Positions 8,674 to 21,441 of a DNA stretch of 48,721 nt are shown in pieces. The stretch comes from an uncultured Pseudomonadota bacterium (GTDB lineage: Bacteria > Pseudomonadota > Gammaproteobacteria > Steroidobacterales > Woeseiaceae). The DNA lies in contig CAJXJW010000012.1 of assembly GCA_913055625.1 (NCBI GenBank), positions 1 through 48,721 of the forward strand, written 5' to 3'. Numbering within the stretch: position 1 is the stretch's first letter; each line of letters starts with the position of its first letter. Under the pieces are notes generated by a model. It was not told where the DNA came from, searched no databases, and saw only the letters and a list, made by a program, of their open reading frames with translations. The position numbers were made by a program, and so were the translations under genes.

Positions 8674-8719
8674 AACAGCCAGATTCGCAGCTATTGCAAC
8701 CGATTTTGGAGCATTTGAA

Positions 8720-10651
8720 ATGGGCAAAGTAATTGGTATCGACCTGGGCACCACGAACTCCTGCGTCGCAGTGATGGAAGGTGACAAGCCCAAGGTCATC
8801 GAGAATTCCGAGGGCGATCGCACGACGCCGTCGATCGTGGCGTTCGCGAAGGACGACCAGGTCCTCGTGGGCCAGTCCGCGAAGCGGCAGGCCGTGACGA
8901 ACCCGACGAACACGCTGTTCGCGGTGAAGCGCCTCATCGGTCGCCGGTTCGAGGACGACGTCGTCCAGCGCGACATCGGCATGGTGCCGTACAAGATCGT
9001 CAAGGCCGACAACGGTGACGCGTGGGTCCAGGTCAATGACAAGAAGATGGCGCCGCCGGAGATCTCGGCACGCGTCCTCATGAAGATGAAGAAGACGGCC
9101 GAGGATTATCTCGGCGAGCCGGTCACGGAAGCCGTCGTGACGGTACCGGCCTACTTCAATGATTCCCAGCGCCAGGCCACGAAGGACGCCGGCCGGATCG
9201 CCGGCCTTGACGTCAAGCGCATCATCAACGAGCCGACCGCGGCCGCTCTGGCGTACGGCATGGACAAGAAGCGCGGCGACAAGAAGATCGCCGTGTTCGA
9301 CCTCGGCGGCGGCACGTTCGACATCTCGGTCATCGAGATCGCGGAAGTCGACGGCGAACACCAGTTCGAAGTGCTGGCGACGAACGGCGATACGTTCCTC
9401 GGCGGCGAGGACTTCGACCTGCGCATCATCCAGTACCTCACGAAGGAATTCGAGCGCGAGAGCGGCGTGGACATCACTAAGGATCCGCTCGCGATGCAGC
9501 GCCTCAAGGAGGCGGCCGAGAAGGCCAAGATCGAGCTGAGCTCGCAGCAGCAGACCGAGGTCAACCTGCCGTATATCACGGCGGATGCCAGCGGTCCGAA
9601 GCACCTGAACATCAAGCTGACGCGCGCGAAGCTGGAATCCCTGGTCGATGAACTGATCCAGAGAACGATGGGCCCGTGCAAGACGGCGATTGCCGACGCG
9701 GACCTGAAGGTCTCCGATATCGACGACGTCATCCTGGTCGGCGGCCAGACGCGCATGCCGAAAGTGCAGGAAGCTGTGAAGAACTTCTTCGGCAAGGAGC
9801 CGCGGAAGGACGTGAACCCGGACGAGGCCGTGGCGCTCGGCGCCGCGATTCAGGGTGGCGTACTGGCCGGCGACGTCAAGGACGTGCTGCTGCTGGACGT
9901 CACGCCGCTTTCGCTCGGTATCGAGACGCTCGGCGGTGTCATGACGAAGCTGATCGACAAGAACACGACGATCCCGGCCAGCGCGGAACAGGTGTTTTCG
10001 ACCGCCGATGACAACCAGACGGCCGTGACGATTCATGTTCTGCAGGGCGAGCGCGAACGCGCGACCGACAACAAGTCGCTCGGCCGCTTCGACCTGGCGG
10101 ACATCCCGCCGGCGCCACGCGGCATGCCGCAGATCGAGGTCAAGTTCGATATCGACGCAAACGGCATCCTCAACGTCTCGGCCAAGGACAAGGCCACGGG
10201 CAAGAGCCAGAACATCGTCATCAAGGCGTCGAGCGGCCTGTCCGACGACGAGATCGACAAGATGGTCTCGGACGCCGAGGCTCACGCAGAGGAAGACCGC
10301 AAGTTCCGCGAGCTCGTCGACGTGCGCAACCAGGCGGACGGCCTGGTGCACGCGTCCGAGAAGACGCTGGCGGACCTGGGCGAGAAGGCCAGTGCCGAGG
10401 AGCGTCTCGCGGTGGAGAACGCGGTGGCCGACCTGAAGAAGGCCCTCGAGAGTGACGACAAGGATGCGATCGAGGCCAAGTCGGCGGCGCTCGCGGAGGC
10501 TTCCGCGGGCCTGGCCCAGAAGCTCTACGCCGAGCAGGAGTCGGCGGCGGGCGATGCGGCCGGCGACGCTCAGGCATCGTCATCGGACGACGACGTGGTC
10601 GACGCCGAGTTCGAGGAGGTCGACGACGAGGACAAGTCGAAGCGGGCCTGA
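8720..10651 (+). CDS. dnaK: molecular chaperone DnaK (Hsp70)
   Basis: DnaK is the ATP-driven cytosolic Hsp70. The 643-aa protein opens with [20 protein letters not shown] (phosphate loop 1). The actin-like ATPase domain includes [18 protein letters not shown] and [14 protein letters not shown]. The interdomain linker [20 protein letters not shown] follows, then the substrate-binding domain and an acidic C-terminal tail ending [19 protein letters not shown]. The ORF is intact. It is preceded by its own sigma-32 promoter and followed by dnaJ after a 92-bp gap holding a strong hairpin. Confidence 0.98.
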   Translation: MGKVIGIDLGTTNSCVAVMEGDKPKVIENSEGDRTTPSIVAFAKDDQVLVGQSAKRQAVTNPTNTLFAVKRLIGRRFEDDVVQRDIGMVPYKIVKADNGDAWVQVNDKKMAPPEISARVLMKMKKTAEDYLGEPVTEAVVTVPAYFNDSQRQATKDAGRIAGLDVKRIINEPTAAALAYGMDKKRGDKKIAVFDLGGGTFDISVIEIAEVDGEHQFEVLATNGDTFLGGEDFDLRIIQYLTKEFERESGVDITKDPLAMQRLKEAAEKAKIELSSQQQTEVNLPYITADASGPKHLNIKLTRAKLESLVDELIQRTMGPCKTAIADADLKVSDIDDVILVGGQTRMPKVQEAVKNFFGKEPRKDVNPDEAVALGAAIQGGVLAGDVKDVLLLDVTPLSLGIETLGGVMTKLIDKNTTIPASAEQVFSTADDNQTAVTIHVLQGERERATDNKSLGRFDLADIPPAPRGMPQIEVKFDIDANGILNVSAKDKATGKSQNIVIKASSGLSDDEIDKMVSDAEAHAEEDRKFRELVDVRNQADGLVHASEKTLADLGEKASAEERLAVENAVADLKKALESDDKDAIEAKSAALAEASAGLAQKLYAEQESAAGDAAGDAQASSSDDDVVDAEFEEVDDEDKSKRA

Positions 10652-10688
10652 TCGCGGCCTGCCTCGATGGGCTGAGACGATGAGGAAT

Positions 10689-10716
10689 CATCGGGCGCCG
10701 CACGCGGCGCCCGATG
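10689..10716 (+). other. dnaK-dnaJ intercistronic hairpin
   Basis: A perfect 12-bp stem (10689-10700 with 10705-10716) with loop CACG lies between dnaK and dnaJ. No T tract follows, so it is more likely an mRNA-processing, stability or attenuating element than a full terminator. Confidence 0.6.
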
Positions 10717-10743
10717 CATAACGGACAGGGTATTCGAAGCAGC

Positions 10744-11886
10744 ATGGCAAAACGCGACTACTACGAGGTTCTGGGTGTAGCGAAGACCGCGACGGCCGAC
10801 GAGATCAAGAAGGCCTACCGACGGCTCGCGATGAAGCACCACCCGGACCGCAACAAGGACGACGAGTCGGCCGAGGCGCGCTTCAAGGAAGCCAAGGAGG
10901 CCTACGAGGTCCTGCGCGACGACGACAAGCGCGCGGCCTACGACCGTTTCGGCCACGAGGGCGTCAAGGCGGCCAGTGGTGCGGGCGGTGCCGGCGGCTT
11001 CGGCGGCGGGCAGGGCTTTTCGGATATCTTCGGCGACGTGTTCGGCGACATCTTTGGCGCTGGGCGCGGCCGTGGCGGCGCGAGCCAGGTGTTTCGCGGC
11101 GCGGACCTCGGCTACGAGCTGAAGCTCGACCTGGAAACCGCGGTCGCCGGCGACACCGTGCAGATCGATGTGCCCACGCAGGTGACCTGCAAGACCTGCG
11201 ACGGCAGCGGCGCGCGCAAGGGAACGTCGCCCACGACCTGCACGACCTGCGAGGGCGTTGGCCAGGTGCGCATGCAGCAGGGCTTCTTCTCCATCCAGCA
11301 GACCTGCCCGGCCTGCAAGGGTGCCGGCACCGTCATCAGCGATCCGTGCACCGACTGCCACGGACGCGGGCGCGTGCACAAGACGAAGACGCTGTCGGTC
11401 AAGGTGCCGCCTGGCGTGGACGACGGCGATCGCATTCGACTGTCCGGCGAGGGCGAGGCGGGCCGCAACGGTGGTCCCCCCGGCGATCTCTACGTCGAGA
11501 TCCGGGTGCTGCCGCACAAGCTTTTCGAACGCGTCGGTGCCGACCTGTCCTGCGAGGTCCCGGTCAGTTTCGCGACGGCCACGCTCGGCGGCGAAGTGGA
11601 GCTGCCGACGCTCGACGGCCACGTGAACCTGAAGGTGCCGGCGGGCACGCAGTCCGGCCGCGTTTTCCGACTGCGCGGCAAGGGCGTCCGGACGGTCCGC
11701 GACGCGCGGCAGGGCGACCTGTTCGCCAAGGTGCTTGTCGAGACGCCGGTCAACCTGTCGGACGAGCAGAAGGACCTGCTGTCGCGCTTCGACGAACTCG
11801 TGCGCTCGGGCGGCAACAAGCACAGCCCGAGGGCCGGCGGCTGGCTCGACTCGGTCAAGCGCTTCTTCGACCGCATCAAGCAATAG
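10744..11886 (+). CDS. dnaJ: molecular chaperone DnaJ (Hsp40)
   Basis: DnaJ delivers clients to DnaK and stimulates its ATPase. The 380-aa product starts [14 protein letters not shown] and has the J-domain HPD motif ([10 protein letters not shown]). A Gly/Phe-rich linker follows ([20 protein letters not shown]). There are four CxxCxGxG zinc repeats ([32 protein letters not shown]) and the C-terminal client-binding domains. The ATG at 10744 is chosen over one ten codons upstream because the J-domain begins here. dapB follows after one base. Confidence 0.97.
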   Translation: MAKRDYYEVLGVAKTATADEIKKAYRRLAMKHHPDRNKDDESAEARFKEAKEAYEVLRDDDKRAAYDRFGHEGVKAASGAGGAGGFGGGQGFSDIFGDVFGDIFGAGRGRGGASQVFRGADLGYELKLDLETAVAGDTVQIDVPTQVTCKTCDGSGARKGTSPTTCTTCEGVGQVRMQQGFFSIQQTCPACKGAGTVISDPCTDCHGRGRVHKTKTLSVKVPPGVDDGDRIRLSGEGEAGRNGGPPGDLYVEIRVLPHKLFERVGADLSCEVPVSFATATLGGEVELPTLDGHVNLKVPAGTQSGRVFRLRGKGVRTVRDARQGDLFAKVLVETPVNLSDEQKDLLSRFDELVRSGGNKHSPRAGGWLDSVKRFFDRIKQ

Positions 11887-11887
11887 C

Positions 11888-12574
11888 ATGACGACGTCGC
11901 CGATCCGGATCGCGATCGCCGGCGCCGGCCGCATGGGGCGGAGCATTGCTGCCCGCATCGCGGCGCAGGACGGCCTCGTGCTCGCAGGAACCTGGTCGCG
12001 CGGCGGCGACCTCGCGGCGATCGCGGAGACCGCCGACGTCATCGTCGATTTCAGCCTCCCCGTGGTGACCGACAAGGTGTTCGACGTGGTCACCGCGCTG
12101 CGCAAGCCGCTGGTGTGCGGCGTCACCGGCCTGAATTCGTCGCAGATGAAACGGCTCGACGGCGTTGCGCGGGACGTGCCGCTGGTCTATGACCGGAACA
12201 TGAGCCAGGGCATCACGGTGCTCGACGCCGTGGTGCGCCAGGTGTCAGCGGCGCTCGACGATCGCTTCGCGGTCGAGATCGAGGAAGTGCATCACGTCCA
12301 CAAGCAGGACGCGCCCTCGGGCACCGCGTTGAAGTTGGGCGACGCAGTCAGCGCGACGGGACAGCATGGCGAAATCCGTTACCGCAGCGAGCGCACCGGC
12401 GAAGTGCCGGGCGATCACCGTGTCATATTCCGCTCGCCCACCGAGGTGCTGACGCTGGGCCACAGCGTTTCGACCCGCGACGTGTTCGCGGACGGCGCGT
12501 TGCGCGCCGCGCGCTGGGTGCTCGGGCGGCGGCCCGGCCGCTATTCGATGCGCGACGTGGTACTCGGCGACTGA
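11888..12574 (+). CDS. dapB: 4-hydroxy-tetrahydrodipicolinate reductase (short form)
   Basis: DapB reduces the product of DapA with NAD(P)H in lysine and diaminopimelate synthesis. The Rossmann motif IAIAGAGRMGRSIA is at the N-terminus, and the catalytic region HHVHKQDAPSGTAL and the ending SMRDVVLGD are present. At 228 aa it is about 40 residues shorter than the E. coli enzyme (273 aa). The loss lies mainly between the dinucleotide-binding motif and the IVDFSLP segment, so the cofactor-side loop is shortened. Catalytic His and Lys positions are kept, so it is probably functional. It follows dnaJ by one base and may be co-transcribed. Confidence 0.92.
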   Translation: MTTSPIRIAIAGAGRMGRSIAARIAAQDGLVLAGTWSRGGDLAAIAETADVIVDFSLPVVTDKVFDVVTALRKPLVCGVTGLNSSQMKRLDGVARDVPLVYDRNMSQGITVLDAVVRQVSAALDDRFAVEIEEVHHVHKQDAPSGTALKLGDAVSATGQHGEIRYRSERTGEVPGDHRVIFRSPTEVLTLGHSVSTRDVFADGALRAARWVLGRRPGRYSMRDVVLGD

Positions 12575-12594
12575 GATCACCCGGCCGGCGCACG

Positions 12595-12623
12595 TTGGAC
12601 ATTCCACGGGCATCTTGTAAACT
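12595..12623 (+). promoter_or_regulatory. sigma-70 promoter of carAB
   Basis: TTGGAC (12595-12600), 17-bp spacer, TAAACT (12618-12623). It lies in the 163-bp dapB-carA gap and would give a leader of about 108 nt before carA. Confidence 0.55.
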
Positions 12624-12654
12624 ACGCCGGATCGCTGTCCGGTAAGCGAATTCC

Positions 12655-12682
12655 GAAGCGGGAGGCCTCGTCCTTCCGCTTC
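12655..12682 (+). promoter_or_regulatory. carA leader stem-loop
   Basis: GAAGCGGGAGG (12655-12665) pairs with CCTTCCGCTTC (12672-12682), an 11-bp stem with one G-U pair and a 6-nt loop, inside the predicted carAB 5' leader. A regulatory role is possible but not shown. Confidence 0.4.
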
Positions 12683-12737
12683 TTCGCATCCAGCGCCGGC
12701 AAAAAGCGGTCTCGGTACCAGCCCAACGAGGATCGCT

Positions 12738-13901
12738 TTGAAAAGTACCAATTCCGCCATCCTGGCGCTGCAAGACGGCACCGTCTTCCGGGGAGTTTCC
12801 GTCGGCGCCGACGGCAAGACGATCGGCGAGGTCGTGTTCAATACCGCCATGACCGGCTACCAGGAAATCCTGACGGACCCGTCCTACTGTCGCCAGATCG
12901 TCACGCTGACGTACCCGCATATCGGCAACACCGGCACGAACGCCGAGGACATGGAGTCCGCGGCCGTGCATGCCTCCGGCCTCGTGATTCGCGACAGCTC
13001 GCTCGTCACGTCGAACTGGCGTTCCGATCGCGGTTTCACCGATTTCCTGCGCCAGGCGGAGACGGTGGCGATCGCCGATATCGACACTCGCAAGCTGACG
13101 CGGATCATCCGCGAGAAGGGCGCGCAGTCCGGTTGCATCATGACCGGCGATGTCGATCCGGCCACGGCCGTCGCGCATGCGAGGAAATTTCCCGGCATCG
13201 CCGGCATGGATCTCGCCAAGTTCGTCACGACCGGTAGCACCTACCAGTGGTGTTTTGGTACCACATTCGGTAAGAAGCCCCGCGTCATGAGCCGGCGCAT
13301 CGCGCCGTACCACGTGGTGGCCTACGATTTCGGCATCAAGCGCAACATCCTGCGCCTCCTGTCGGATCTCGATTGCCGCATGACCGTGGTGCCGGCGACG
13401 ACAAGCGCGGAGGAGGCGCTGTCGCATGCGCCGGACGGCATCTTCCTGTCGAACGGGCCGGGCGATCCCGAGCCCTGCGACTACGCGATCCGGGCGATCC
13501 GGGAGTTTCTCGAGCGGCGCATCCCCGTCTTCGGCATCTGCCTCGGTCACCAGTTGCTCGGTCTCGCCGCGGGCGCCCGCACGGTCAAGATGAAGTTCGG
13601 TCACCACGGCGCCAACCACCCGGTGCAGGACCTCGCGAACGGACAGGTGCTGATCACCAGCCAGAACCACGGCTTCGCGGTCGACGAGGAGACGCTGCCG
13701 GACAACGTCGAGCCGACGCACCGGTCGCTGTTCGACGGCACGTTGCAGGGCATCGCGTTCACCGATCGGCCTGCGTTCAGCTTCCAGGGCCACCCCGAGG
13801 CGAGTCCCGGGCCGCACGACCTGCAGCCGTTGTTCGAGCACTTCATCCACGAGATGGAACTCCGCAAGAAGCGGGCGATCCGGACCGTCGTTTCCGGATA
13901 A
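12738..13901 (+). CDS. carA: carbamoyl-phosphate synthase small subunit
   Basis: CarA is the glutamine amidotransferase subunit that hydrolyses glutamine and channels ammonia to CarB for arginine and pyrimidine synthesis. The 387-aa protein has the CarA N-terminal domain ([27 protein letters not shown]) and a class I glutaminase domain. The nucleophile Cys is near residue 268 ([13 protein letters not shown]) and the His-Glu pair lies in [11 protein letters not shown]. Translation begins at a TTG, placed by family alignment and by a GAGG about 7 bases upstream; no nearby ATG fits. carB follows after 14 bases. Confidence 0.96.
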   Translation: MKSTNSAILALQDGTVFRGVSVGADGKTIGEVVFNTAMTGYQEILTDPSYCRQIVTLTYPHIGNTGTNAEDMESAAVHASGLVIRDSSLVTSNWRSDRGFTDFLRQAETVAIADIDTRKLTRIIREKGAQSGCIMTGDVDPATAVAHARKFPGIAGMDLAKFVTTGSTYQWCFGTTFGKKPRVMSRRIAPYHVVAYDFGIKRNILRLLSDLDCRMTVVPATTSAEEALSHAPDGIFLSNGPGDPEPCDYAIRAIREFLERRIPVFGICLGHQLLGLAAGARTVKMKFGHHGANHPVQDLANGQVLITSQNHGFAVDEETLPDNVEPTHRSLFDGTLQGIAFTDRPAFSFQGHPEASPGPHDLQPLFEHFIHEMELRKKRAIRTVVSG

Positions 13902-13915
13902 CTGACTTTAAAAGA

Positions 13916-17136
<3,221 letters not shown>

Positions 17137-17140
<4 letters not shown>

Positions 17141-17613
17141 ACAAGGTGCCGGTAACGGTCGAGGGGCACGCGATGCTCCAGGCGGAGCTGAAGCGCCTGA
17201 AGTCCGAAGATCGCCCGAACGTGATCAAGGCGATCGCGGAGGCGCGCGCGCACGGTGACCTGAAGGAAAATGCGGAGTACCACGCGGCGAAGGAACAACA
17301 GGGTTTCATCGAGGGCCGTATCAAGGAGATCGAGGGCAAGCTGTCCAATCTCCAGGTGATCGACGTTACCGCGATCGATGCCAAGGGCAAGATCGTTTTC
17401 GGCTCGACCGTCGAACTCATTGACGTCGCGTCCGGGGCCGAGATCGTCTACAAGATCGTCGGTGAGGACGAGGCGGACATCAAGAGCGGCAAGATCTCCT
17501 ACACATCGCCGATCGCGCGGGCACTGATCGGCAAGAACGAAGGCGACGAGGTGATGTTCTCGGCACCGGGCGGCGACAAGGAATACGAGGTCGTCGAGGT
17601 TCGCTACGAGTAG
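17137..17613 (+). CDS. greA: transcription elongation factor GreA
   Basis: GreA enters the RNA polymerase secondary channel and stimulates cleavage of backtracked RNA. The 158-aa protein has the coiled-coil N-terminal domain with the catalytic acidic tip ([15 protein letters not shown], Asp41 and Glu44), and a C-terminal FKBP-like domain ending [13 protein letters not shown]. The GTG start overlaps the carB TGA (GTGA), pointing to translational coupling. It faces yhbY, with only three bases between their stop codons. Confidence 0.97.
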
Positions 17614-17616
17614 GGC

Positions 17617-17913
17617 TCAGGCGGCGGGCAGACGGATCTTCCGGCGTTCCGGGTTCTCGCGGTAGACGAGGGCGACGTTGCCAATGCGTTGCACGAGGAC
17701 CGCACCGGACCGCGAACACAGCGTGGCGACGATGTCGTCGCGCGCGGCCCGGTCGCCGACCCGCACGCGCACCTTGATCAACTCGTGGTGCGTGAGCGTC
17801 GACTCGAACTCCTCGTACACGGCGTCCGACAGGCCGGCGTCGCCGATCGTAACGACCGGGTGCAGCTTGTGACCGAGACCGCGAAGGTATTTTTTCTGAG
17901 CTTCCTTGAGCAT
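17617..17913 (-). CDS. yhbY: YhbY family CRM-domain RNA-binding protein
   Basis: YhbY proteins bind pre-50S ribosomal particles through a single CRM domain. The 98-aa product starts at the ATG MLKEAQKKYLRGLGHKLHPV and shows the family features VVTIGDAGLSDAVYEEF, HELIKVRVRVGDR and the GNVALVYRENPERRKIRLP ending. It is convergent with greA and divergent from rlmE, a conserved greA/yhbY/rlmE/ftsH neighbourhood. A longer upstream reading frame on this strand is antisense to rlmE and rejected. Confidence 0.94.
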   Translation of the reverse strand: MLKEAQKKYLRGLGHKLHPVVTIGDAGLSDAVYEEFESTLTHHELIKVRVRVGDRAARDDIVATLCSRSGAVLVQRIGNVALVYRENPERRKIRLPAA

Positions 17914-17958
17914 GGCGACGCATTGTAGCAGCGAGAACTGCCGGCGCGAGGGTTTGCG

Positions 17959-18579
17959 GTGAGCGGGCCCCGGCGCAGCGCCAGTTGGCGGGAGCGCCAG
18001 GAGCGCGACCCGTACGTCCGGGAGGCGCGGCGCGACGGCTGGCGGTCGCGGGCCGTCTTCAAGCTGTCCCAGATCGACGGCAAGGAGCGCCTGCTGCGCC
18101 GCGGGATGCGGGTCATCGACCTTGGCGCGGCGCCGGGCGGCTGGAGCCAGTACGTCACCGAGAAGCTTGACGGGCAGTGCCGGATCGTCGCCCTCGACCT
18201 CCTGCCGATGGACGCCCTGCCGGCCGTCACGATGATCCAGGGCGATTTCCGGGAGGACGCGGTCCTGGCGCAGTTGCGGGCGGCGCTGGAAGGGGAACCT
18301 GCCGACCTTGTAATGAGCGACATGGCACCCAATATCAGCGGGACGCGGGCCGTGGACCAGCCGCGGGCGATGCACCTCGTGGAACTCGCCCTCGACCTCT
18401 GCGGCGAGGCATTGCGGCCGGGCGGCGATTTTGTCACCAAGCTCTTCCAGGGCGAGGGGAGCGAAGCGTTCATCCGGGCCGTGCGCGAACGCTTCGACCG
18501 GGTCCGCGTGATGAAACCGGACGCGTCGCGGGCTGCCAGCCGTGAGGTCTACCTGGTAGCGAGGAACTATCGGTTATAG
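17959..18579 (+). CDS. rlmE: 23S rRNA (uridine-2'-O-)-methyltransferase RlmE (FtsJ)
   Basis: RlmE methylates the 2'-O of U2552 of 23S rRNA late in 50S assembly using S-adenosylmethionine. The 206-aa protein has the SAM-binding motif VIDLGAAPGGWSQY (about residues 52-65). The K-D-K-E catalytic set is suggested by AVFKLSQID, MSDMAPNISG, FVTKLFQG and SREVYLVA. Translation is predicted from a GTG. It is followed by ftsH, the usual pair. Confidence 0.96.
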   Translation: MSGPRRSASWRERQERDPYVREARRDGWRSRAVFKLSQIDGKERLLRRGMRVIDLGAAPGGWSQYVTEKLDGQCRIVALDLLPMDALPAVTMIQGDFREDAVLAQLRAALEGEPADLVMSDMAPNISGTRAVDQPRAMHLVELALDLCGEALRPGGDFVTKLFQGEGSEAFIRAVRERFDRVRVMKPDASRAASREVYLVARNYRL

Positions 18580-18585
18580 TAGGGT

Positions 18586-18601
18586 CTCTAATCCATTAGA
18601 G
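18586..18601. promoter_or_regulatory. 16-bp inverted repeat upstream of ftsH
   Basis: CTCTAATCCATTAGAG is a 7-bp inverted repeat with a 2-base centre in an AT-rich patch between rlmE and ftsH. Tight symmetry suggests an operator or a small hairpin in the ftsH leader. No regulator is identified. Confidence 0.35.
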
Positions 18602-18652
18602 CGCGTCTAAATCCCCGTGCCGCCGGCACGATTCGAGGGCGGATTCCGCAAC

Positions 18653-20581
18653 GTGAACGATCTCACCAAAAACATCCTGGTCTTCATCGTCATCATCGTC
18701 GTACTCCTGTCGGTGGTGCAGAGCCTGTCCGGCGTCAGCAACGTGCAGGCGCAACGTCAGCCGTACTCACAGTTCCTCGAGCAGGTCGAGAACGGTGATG
18801 TCGCGGTGGTCAAGTTCGAAGACAAGACGATCCGCTACGGCAAGAACGGCACGCAGCCGCTGCCGTTCTACACGATCAGCCCCGAGACCGACAACACGCC
18901 GCTGATCGGCATGCTGCAGGATGCCGGTGTGCAGTTCGACGGCAGTGAAGCGAAGAAGCAGGGCATTCTCGGACAACTCCTCATCAGTTCCTTCCCGATC
19001 CTGCTGCTCATCGGCGTGTGGATCTATTTCATGCGCCAGATGCAGGGCGGTGGCGGCGGCCGAGGCGCCATGTCCTTCGGCAAGAGCAAGGCGCGCCTCC
19101 TCGGTGAGGACCAGGTCGGCGTGACCTTCGCCGACGTGGCCGGTGTCGAGGAAGCGAAGGCCGAAGTTGCCGAGATCGTCGAGTTCCTCAAGGACCCGTC
19201 AAAGTTCCAGCGCCTGGGCGGCAAGATTCCGAAAGGCGTGCTGATGGTCGGCCCGCCCGGTACCGGCAAGACGCTGCTGGCACGTGCTATCGCCGGCGAA
19301 GCCAAGGTGCCGTTCTTCACGATTTCCGGCTCGGACTTCGTCGAGATGTTCGTCGGTGTCGGCGCTTCCCGCGTGCGCGACATGTTCGACCAGGCGAAGA
19401 AGCAGGCGCCGTGCATCATCTTCATCGACGAGCTCGACGCGGTCGGCCGCCATCGTGGCGCCGGCCTCGGCGGTGGCCACGACGAGCGCGAACAGACGCT
19501 GAACCAGATGCTTGTCGAGATGGACGGCTTCGAAGGCAGCGAAGGCATCATCGTCATCGCCGCCACGAACCGCCCCGACGTTCTCGACCCGGCGTTGCTC
19601 CGCCCCGGCCGCTTCGACCGGCAGGTCGTGGTTCCGCTGCCGGACGTGCGCGGGCGCGAACTGATCCTCAAGGTACACATGCGCAAGGTGCCGCTCGACG
19701 AGGACGTGAACCCGAGTTACATCGCACGCGGCACGCCGGGCTTCTCCGGTGCCGACCTCGCGAACCTCGTCAACGAGGCGGCGCTGTTTGCCGCGCGCGC
19801 GAACAAGCGCGTCGTCAGCATGGAGCAGTTCGAGAAGGCCAAGGACAAGATCATGATGGGCGCTGAACGGCGCTCCATGGTCATGAGCGAGAAAGAGAAG
19901 CTCAACACGGCCTACCACGAGGCCGGACATGCGATCGTCGGCTTCCTCGTGCCGGAGCACGACCCCGTGTACAAGGTCACGATCATTCCGCGCGGGCGGG
20001 CGCTGGGCGTGACGATGTATCTGCCGGAGGAGGACCGTTACAGCATGTCGAAGCAGCGCCTCGAGTCGTCGATTTCGAGCCTGTTCGGCGGCCGTATCGC
20101 CGAGGAAATGATCAACGGGCCCGAGGGCGTCACGACGGGCGCCTCGAACGACATCGAGCGCGCGACCGACATTGCGCGCAACATGGTCACCAAGTGGGGC
20201 CTGTCCGACCGGCTCGGGCCGCTGACGTACAGCGAAGATGACGGCGAAGTCTTCCTCGGCCGCAGTGTCACGCAGCACAAACAGGTGTCGGACGACACGG
20301 CGCACGCGATCGACGAGGAAGTTCGCAAGATCATCGACTCGAACTACACGCGGGCGAAGGAGATTCTCGAGGAGAACATCGAGAAGCTGCACATGATGGC
20401 GAACGCGCTCATCAAGTACGAGACGATCGACGAACAACAGATCAAGGACATCATGGCGGGCCGCGAGCCGCGTCCGCCGGCGGACTGGCAGGACACCGGC
20501 GGTTCGGCCGCGCCGGGCGGGAAGACCCGGCCGGAGTCCGACGCGCCCGGCACCATCGGCGGTCCGGCCGTCGAGAACTGA
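18653..20581 (+). CDS. ftsH: ATP-dependent zinc metalloprotease FtsH
   Basis: FtsH is a membrane-anchored AAA+ protease that degrades sigma-32, LpxC and damaged membrane proteins. The 642-aa form has TM1 at about residues 8-25, a periplasmic domain, TM2 ([17 protein letters not shown]), Walker A GPPGTGKT at about 200-207, the second-region-of-homology arginines, and the zinc motif HEAGH at about 422-426. I start at the GTG at 18653 because it places TM1 as in E. coli. A GTG twelve codons upstream is the alternative. It is followed by folP. Confidence 0.96.
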   Translation: MNDLTKNILVFIVIIVVLLSVVQSLSGVSNVQAQRQPYSQFLEQVENGDVAVVKFEDKTIRYGKNGTQPLPFYTISPETDNTPLIGMLQDAGVQFDGSEAKKQGILGQLLISSFPILLLIGVWIYFMRQMQGGGGGRGAMSFGKSKARLLGEDQVGVTFADVAGVEEAKAEVAEIVEFLKDPSKFQRLGGKIPKGVLMVGPPGTGKTLLARAIAGEAKVPFFTISGSDFVEMFVGVGASRVRDMFDQAKKQAPCIIFIDELDAVGRHRGAGLGGGHDEREQTLNQMLVEMDGFEGSEGIIVIAATNRPDVLDPALLRPGRFDRQVVVPLPDVRGRELILKVHMRKVPLDEDVNPSYIARGTPGFSGADLANLVNEAALFAARANKRVVSMEQFEKAKDKIMMGAERRSMVMSEKEKLNTAYHEAGHAIVGFLVPEHDPVYKVTIIPRGRALGVTMYLPEEDRYSMSKQRLESSISSLFGGRIAEEMINGPEGVTTGASNDIERATDIARNMVTKWGLSDRLGPLTYSEDDGEVFLGRSVTQHKQVSDDTAHAIDEEVRKIIDSNYTRAKEILEENIEKLHMMANALIKYETIDEQQIKDIMAGREPRPPADWQDTGGSAAPGGKTRPESDAPGTIGGPAVEN

Positions 20582-20615
20582 CGGGTACCGGGCGCCGGCC
20601 CGGGACAGCCACGGT

Positions 20616-21437
20616 ATGCAGATCGGTCCGCTCACCTTCGACGGTCCCGTCGTCATGGGCATCCTGAACGTGACACCCGACTCTTTTTCGGACGGTGGCC
20701 GTTTCCACGAACGTGACGCCGCGTTGCGGCAGGCGGAGACGATGCTGGCCGACGGTGCCGCCATCCTGGATGTCGGCGGCGAATCGACGCGGCCCGGCGC
20801 CGCCGACGTCCCGGTCGGCGAGGAACTCGATCGCGTCGTGCCGGTCATCGAGGCGTTGCAGACGCTGACAGACGTGCCGGTGTCCGTCGACACGAGCAAG
20901 CCCGAGGTCATGCGCGACGCCGTGGCCGCCGGGGCGGCGCTGATCAACGACGTGCGGGCGCTGCGGGCACCTGGCGCGCTCGCGGCGGCCGCCGATCTCG
21001 CGGTGGCCGTCTGCTTGATGCACATGCAGGGCGAACCGCGTACGATGCAGCGCGAGCCGGTGTACGACGACGTGGTCCGGGATGTGACCGGGTTCCTCCG
21101 GGAACGCCTGGCGGCCTGTGAGAATGCCGGTATCGATCCGGGCCGGGTCATCCTGGACCCGGGCTTCGGTTTCGGCAAGAACCATGCGCACAATGTTGCG
21201 CTACTCGCGAATCTGCGAGAATTGGCGGCGCTGGGGCGCCCGGTGCTGGTGGGGCTGTCGCGAAAATCCACGCTGGGCGCACTGACCGGCCGCGACACGG
21301 CCGACCGGTTGGCGGCCAGCATCGCCGCGGCGACGGTGGCGGTGCTCAACGGTGCGACGATCGTCAGGGCGCACGACGTGGCGGCGACCGTCGACGCGGT
21401 CAGGATTGCCCGGGCCATTATCGACGCAGGACCCTGA
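20616..21437 (+). CDS. folP: dihydropteroate synthase
   Basis: FolP condenses hydroxymethyl-dihydropterin pyrophosphate with p-aminobenzoate in folate synthesis and is the sulfonamide target. The 273-aa TIM barrel shows both pterin-binding signatures: MGILNVTPDSFSDGG near the start and GAAILDVGGESTRPG. It also has SVDTSKPEVM, LMHMQGEPRTMQ and the late ILDPGFGFGKNHAHN and VLVGLSRKS. It is followed by glmM after four bases, the ftsH-folP-glmM order common in gammaproteobacteria. Confidence 0.97.
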   Translation: MQIGPLTFDGPVVMGILNVTPDSFSDGGRFHERDAALRQAETMLADGAAILDVGGESTRPGAADVPVGEELDRVVPVIEALQTLTDVPVSVDTSKPEVMRDAVAAGAALINDVRALRAPGALAAAADLAVAVCLMHMQGEPRTMQREPVYDDVVRDVTGFLRERLAACENAGIDPGRVILDPGFGFGKNHAHNVALLANLRELAALGRPVLVGLSRKSTLGALTGRDTADRLAASIAAATVAVLNGATIVRAHDVAATVDAVRIARAIIDAGP

Positions 21438-21441
21438 GCTT

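Noticed and set aside
8672..10351. 559-aa minus-strand reading frame
   Set aside because: Antisense to dnaK and rich in Arg/Asp/His; a codon-bias shadow in high-GC DNA.
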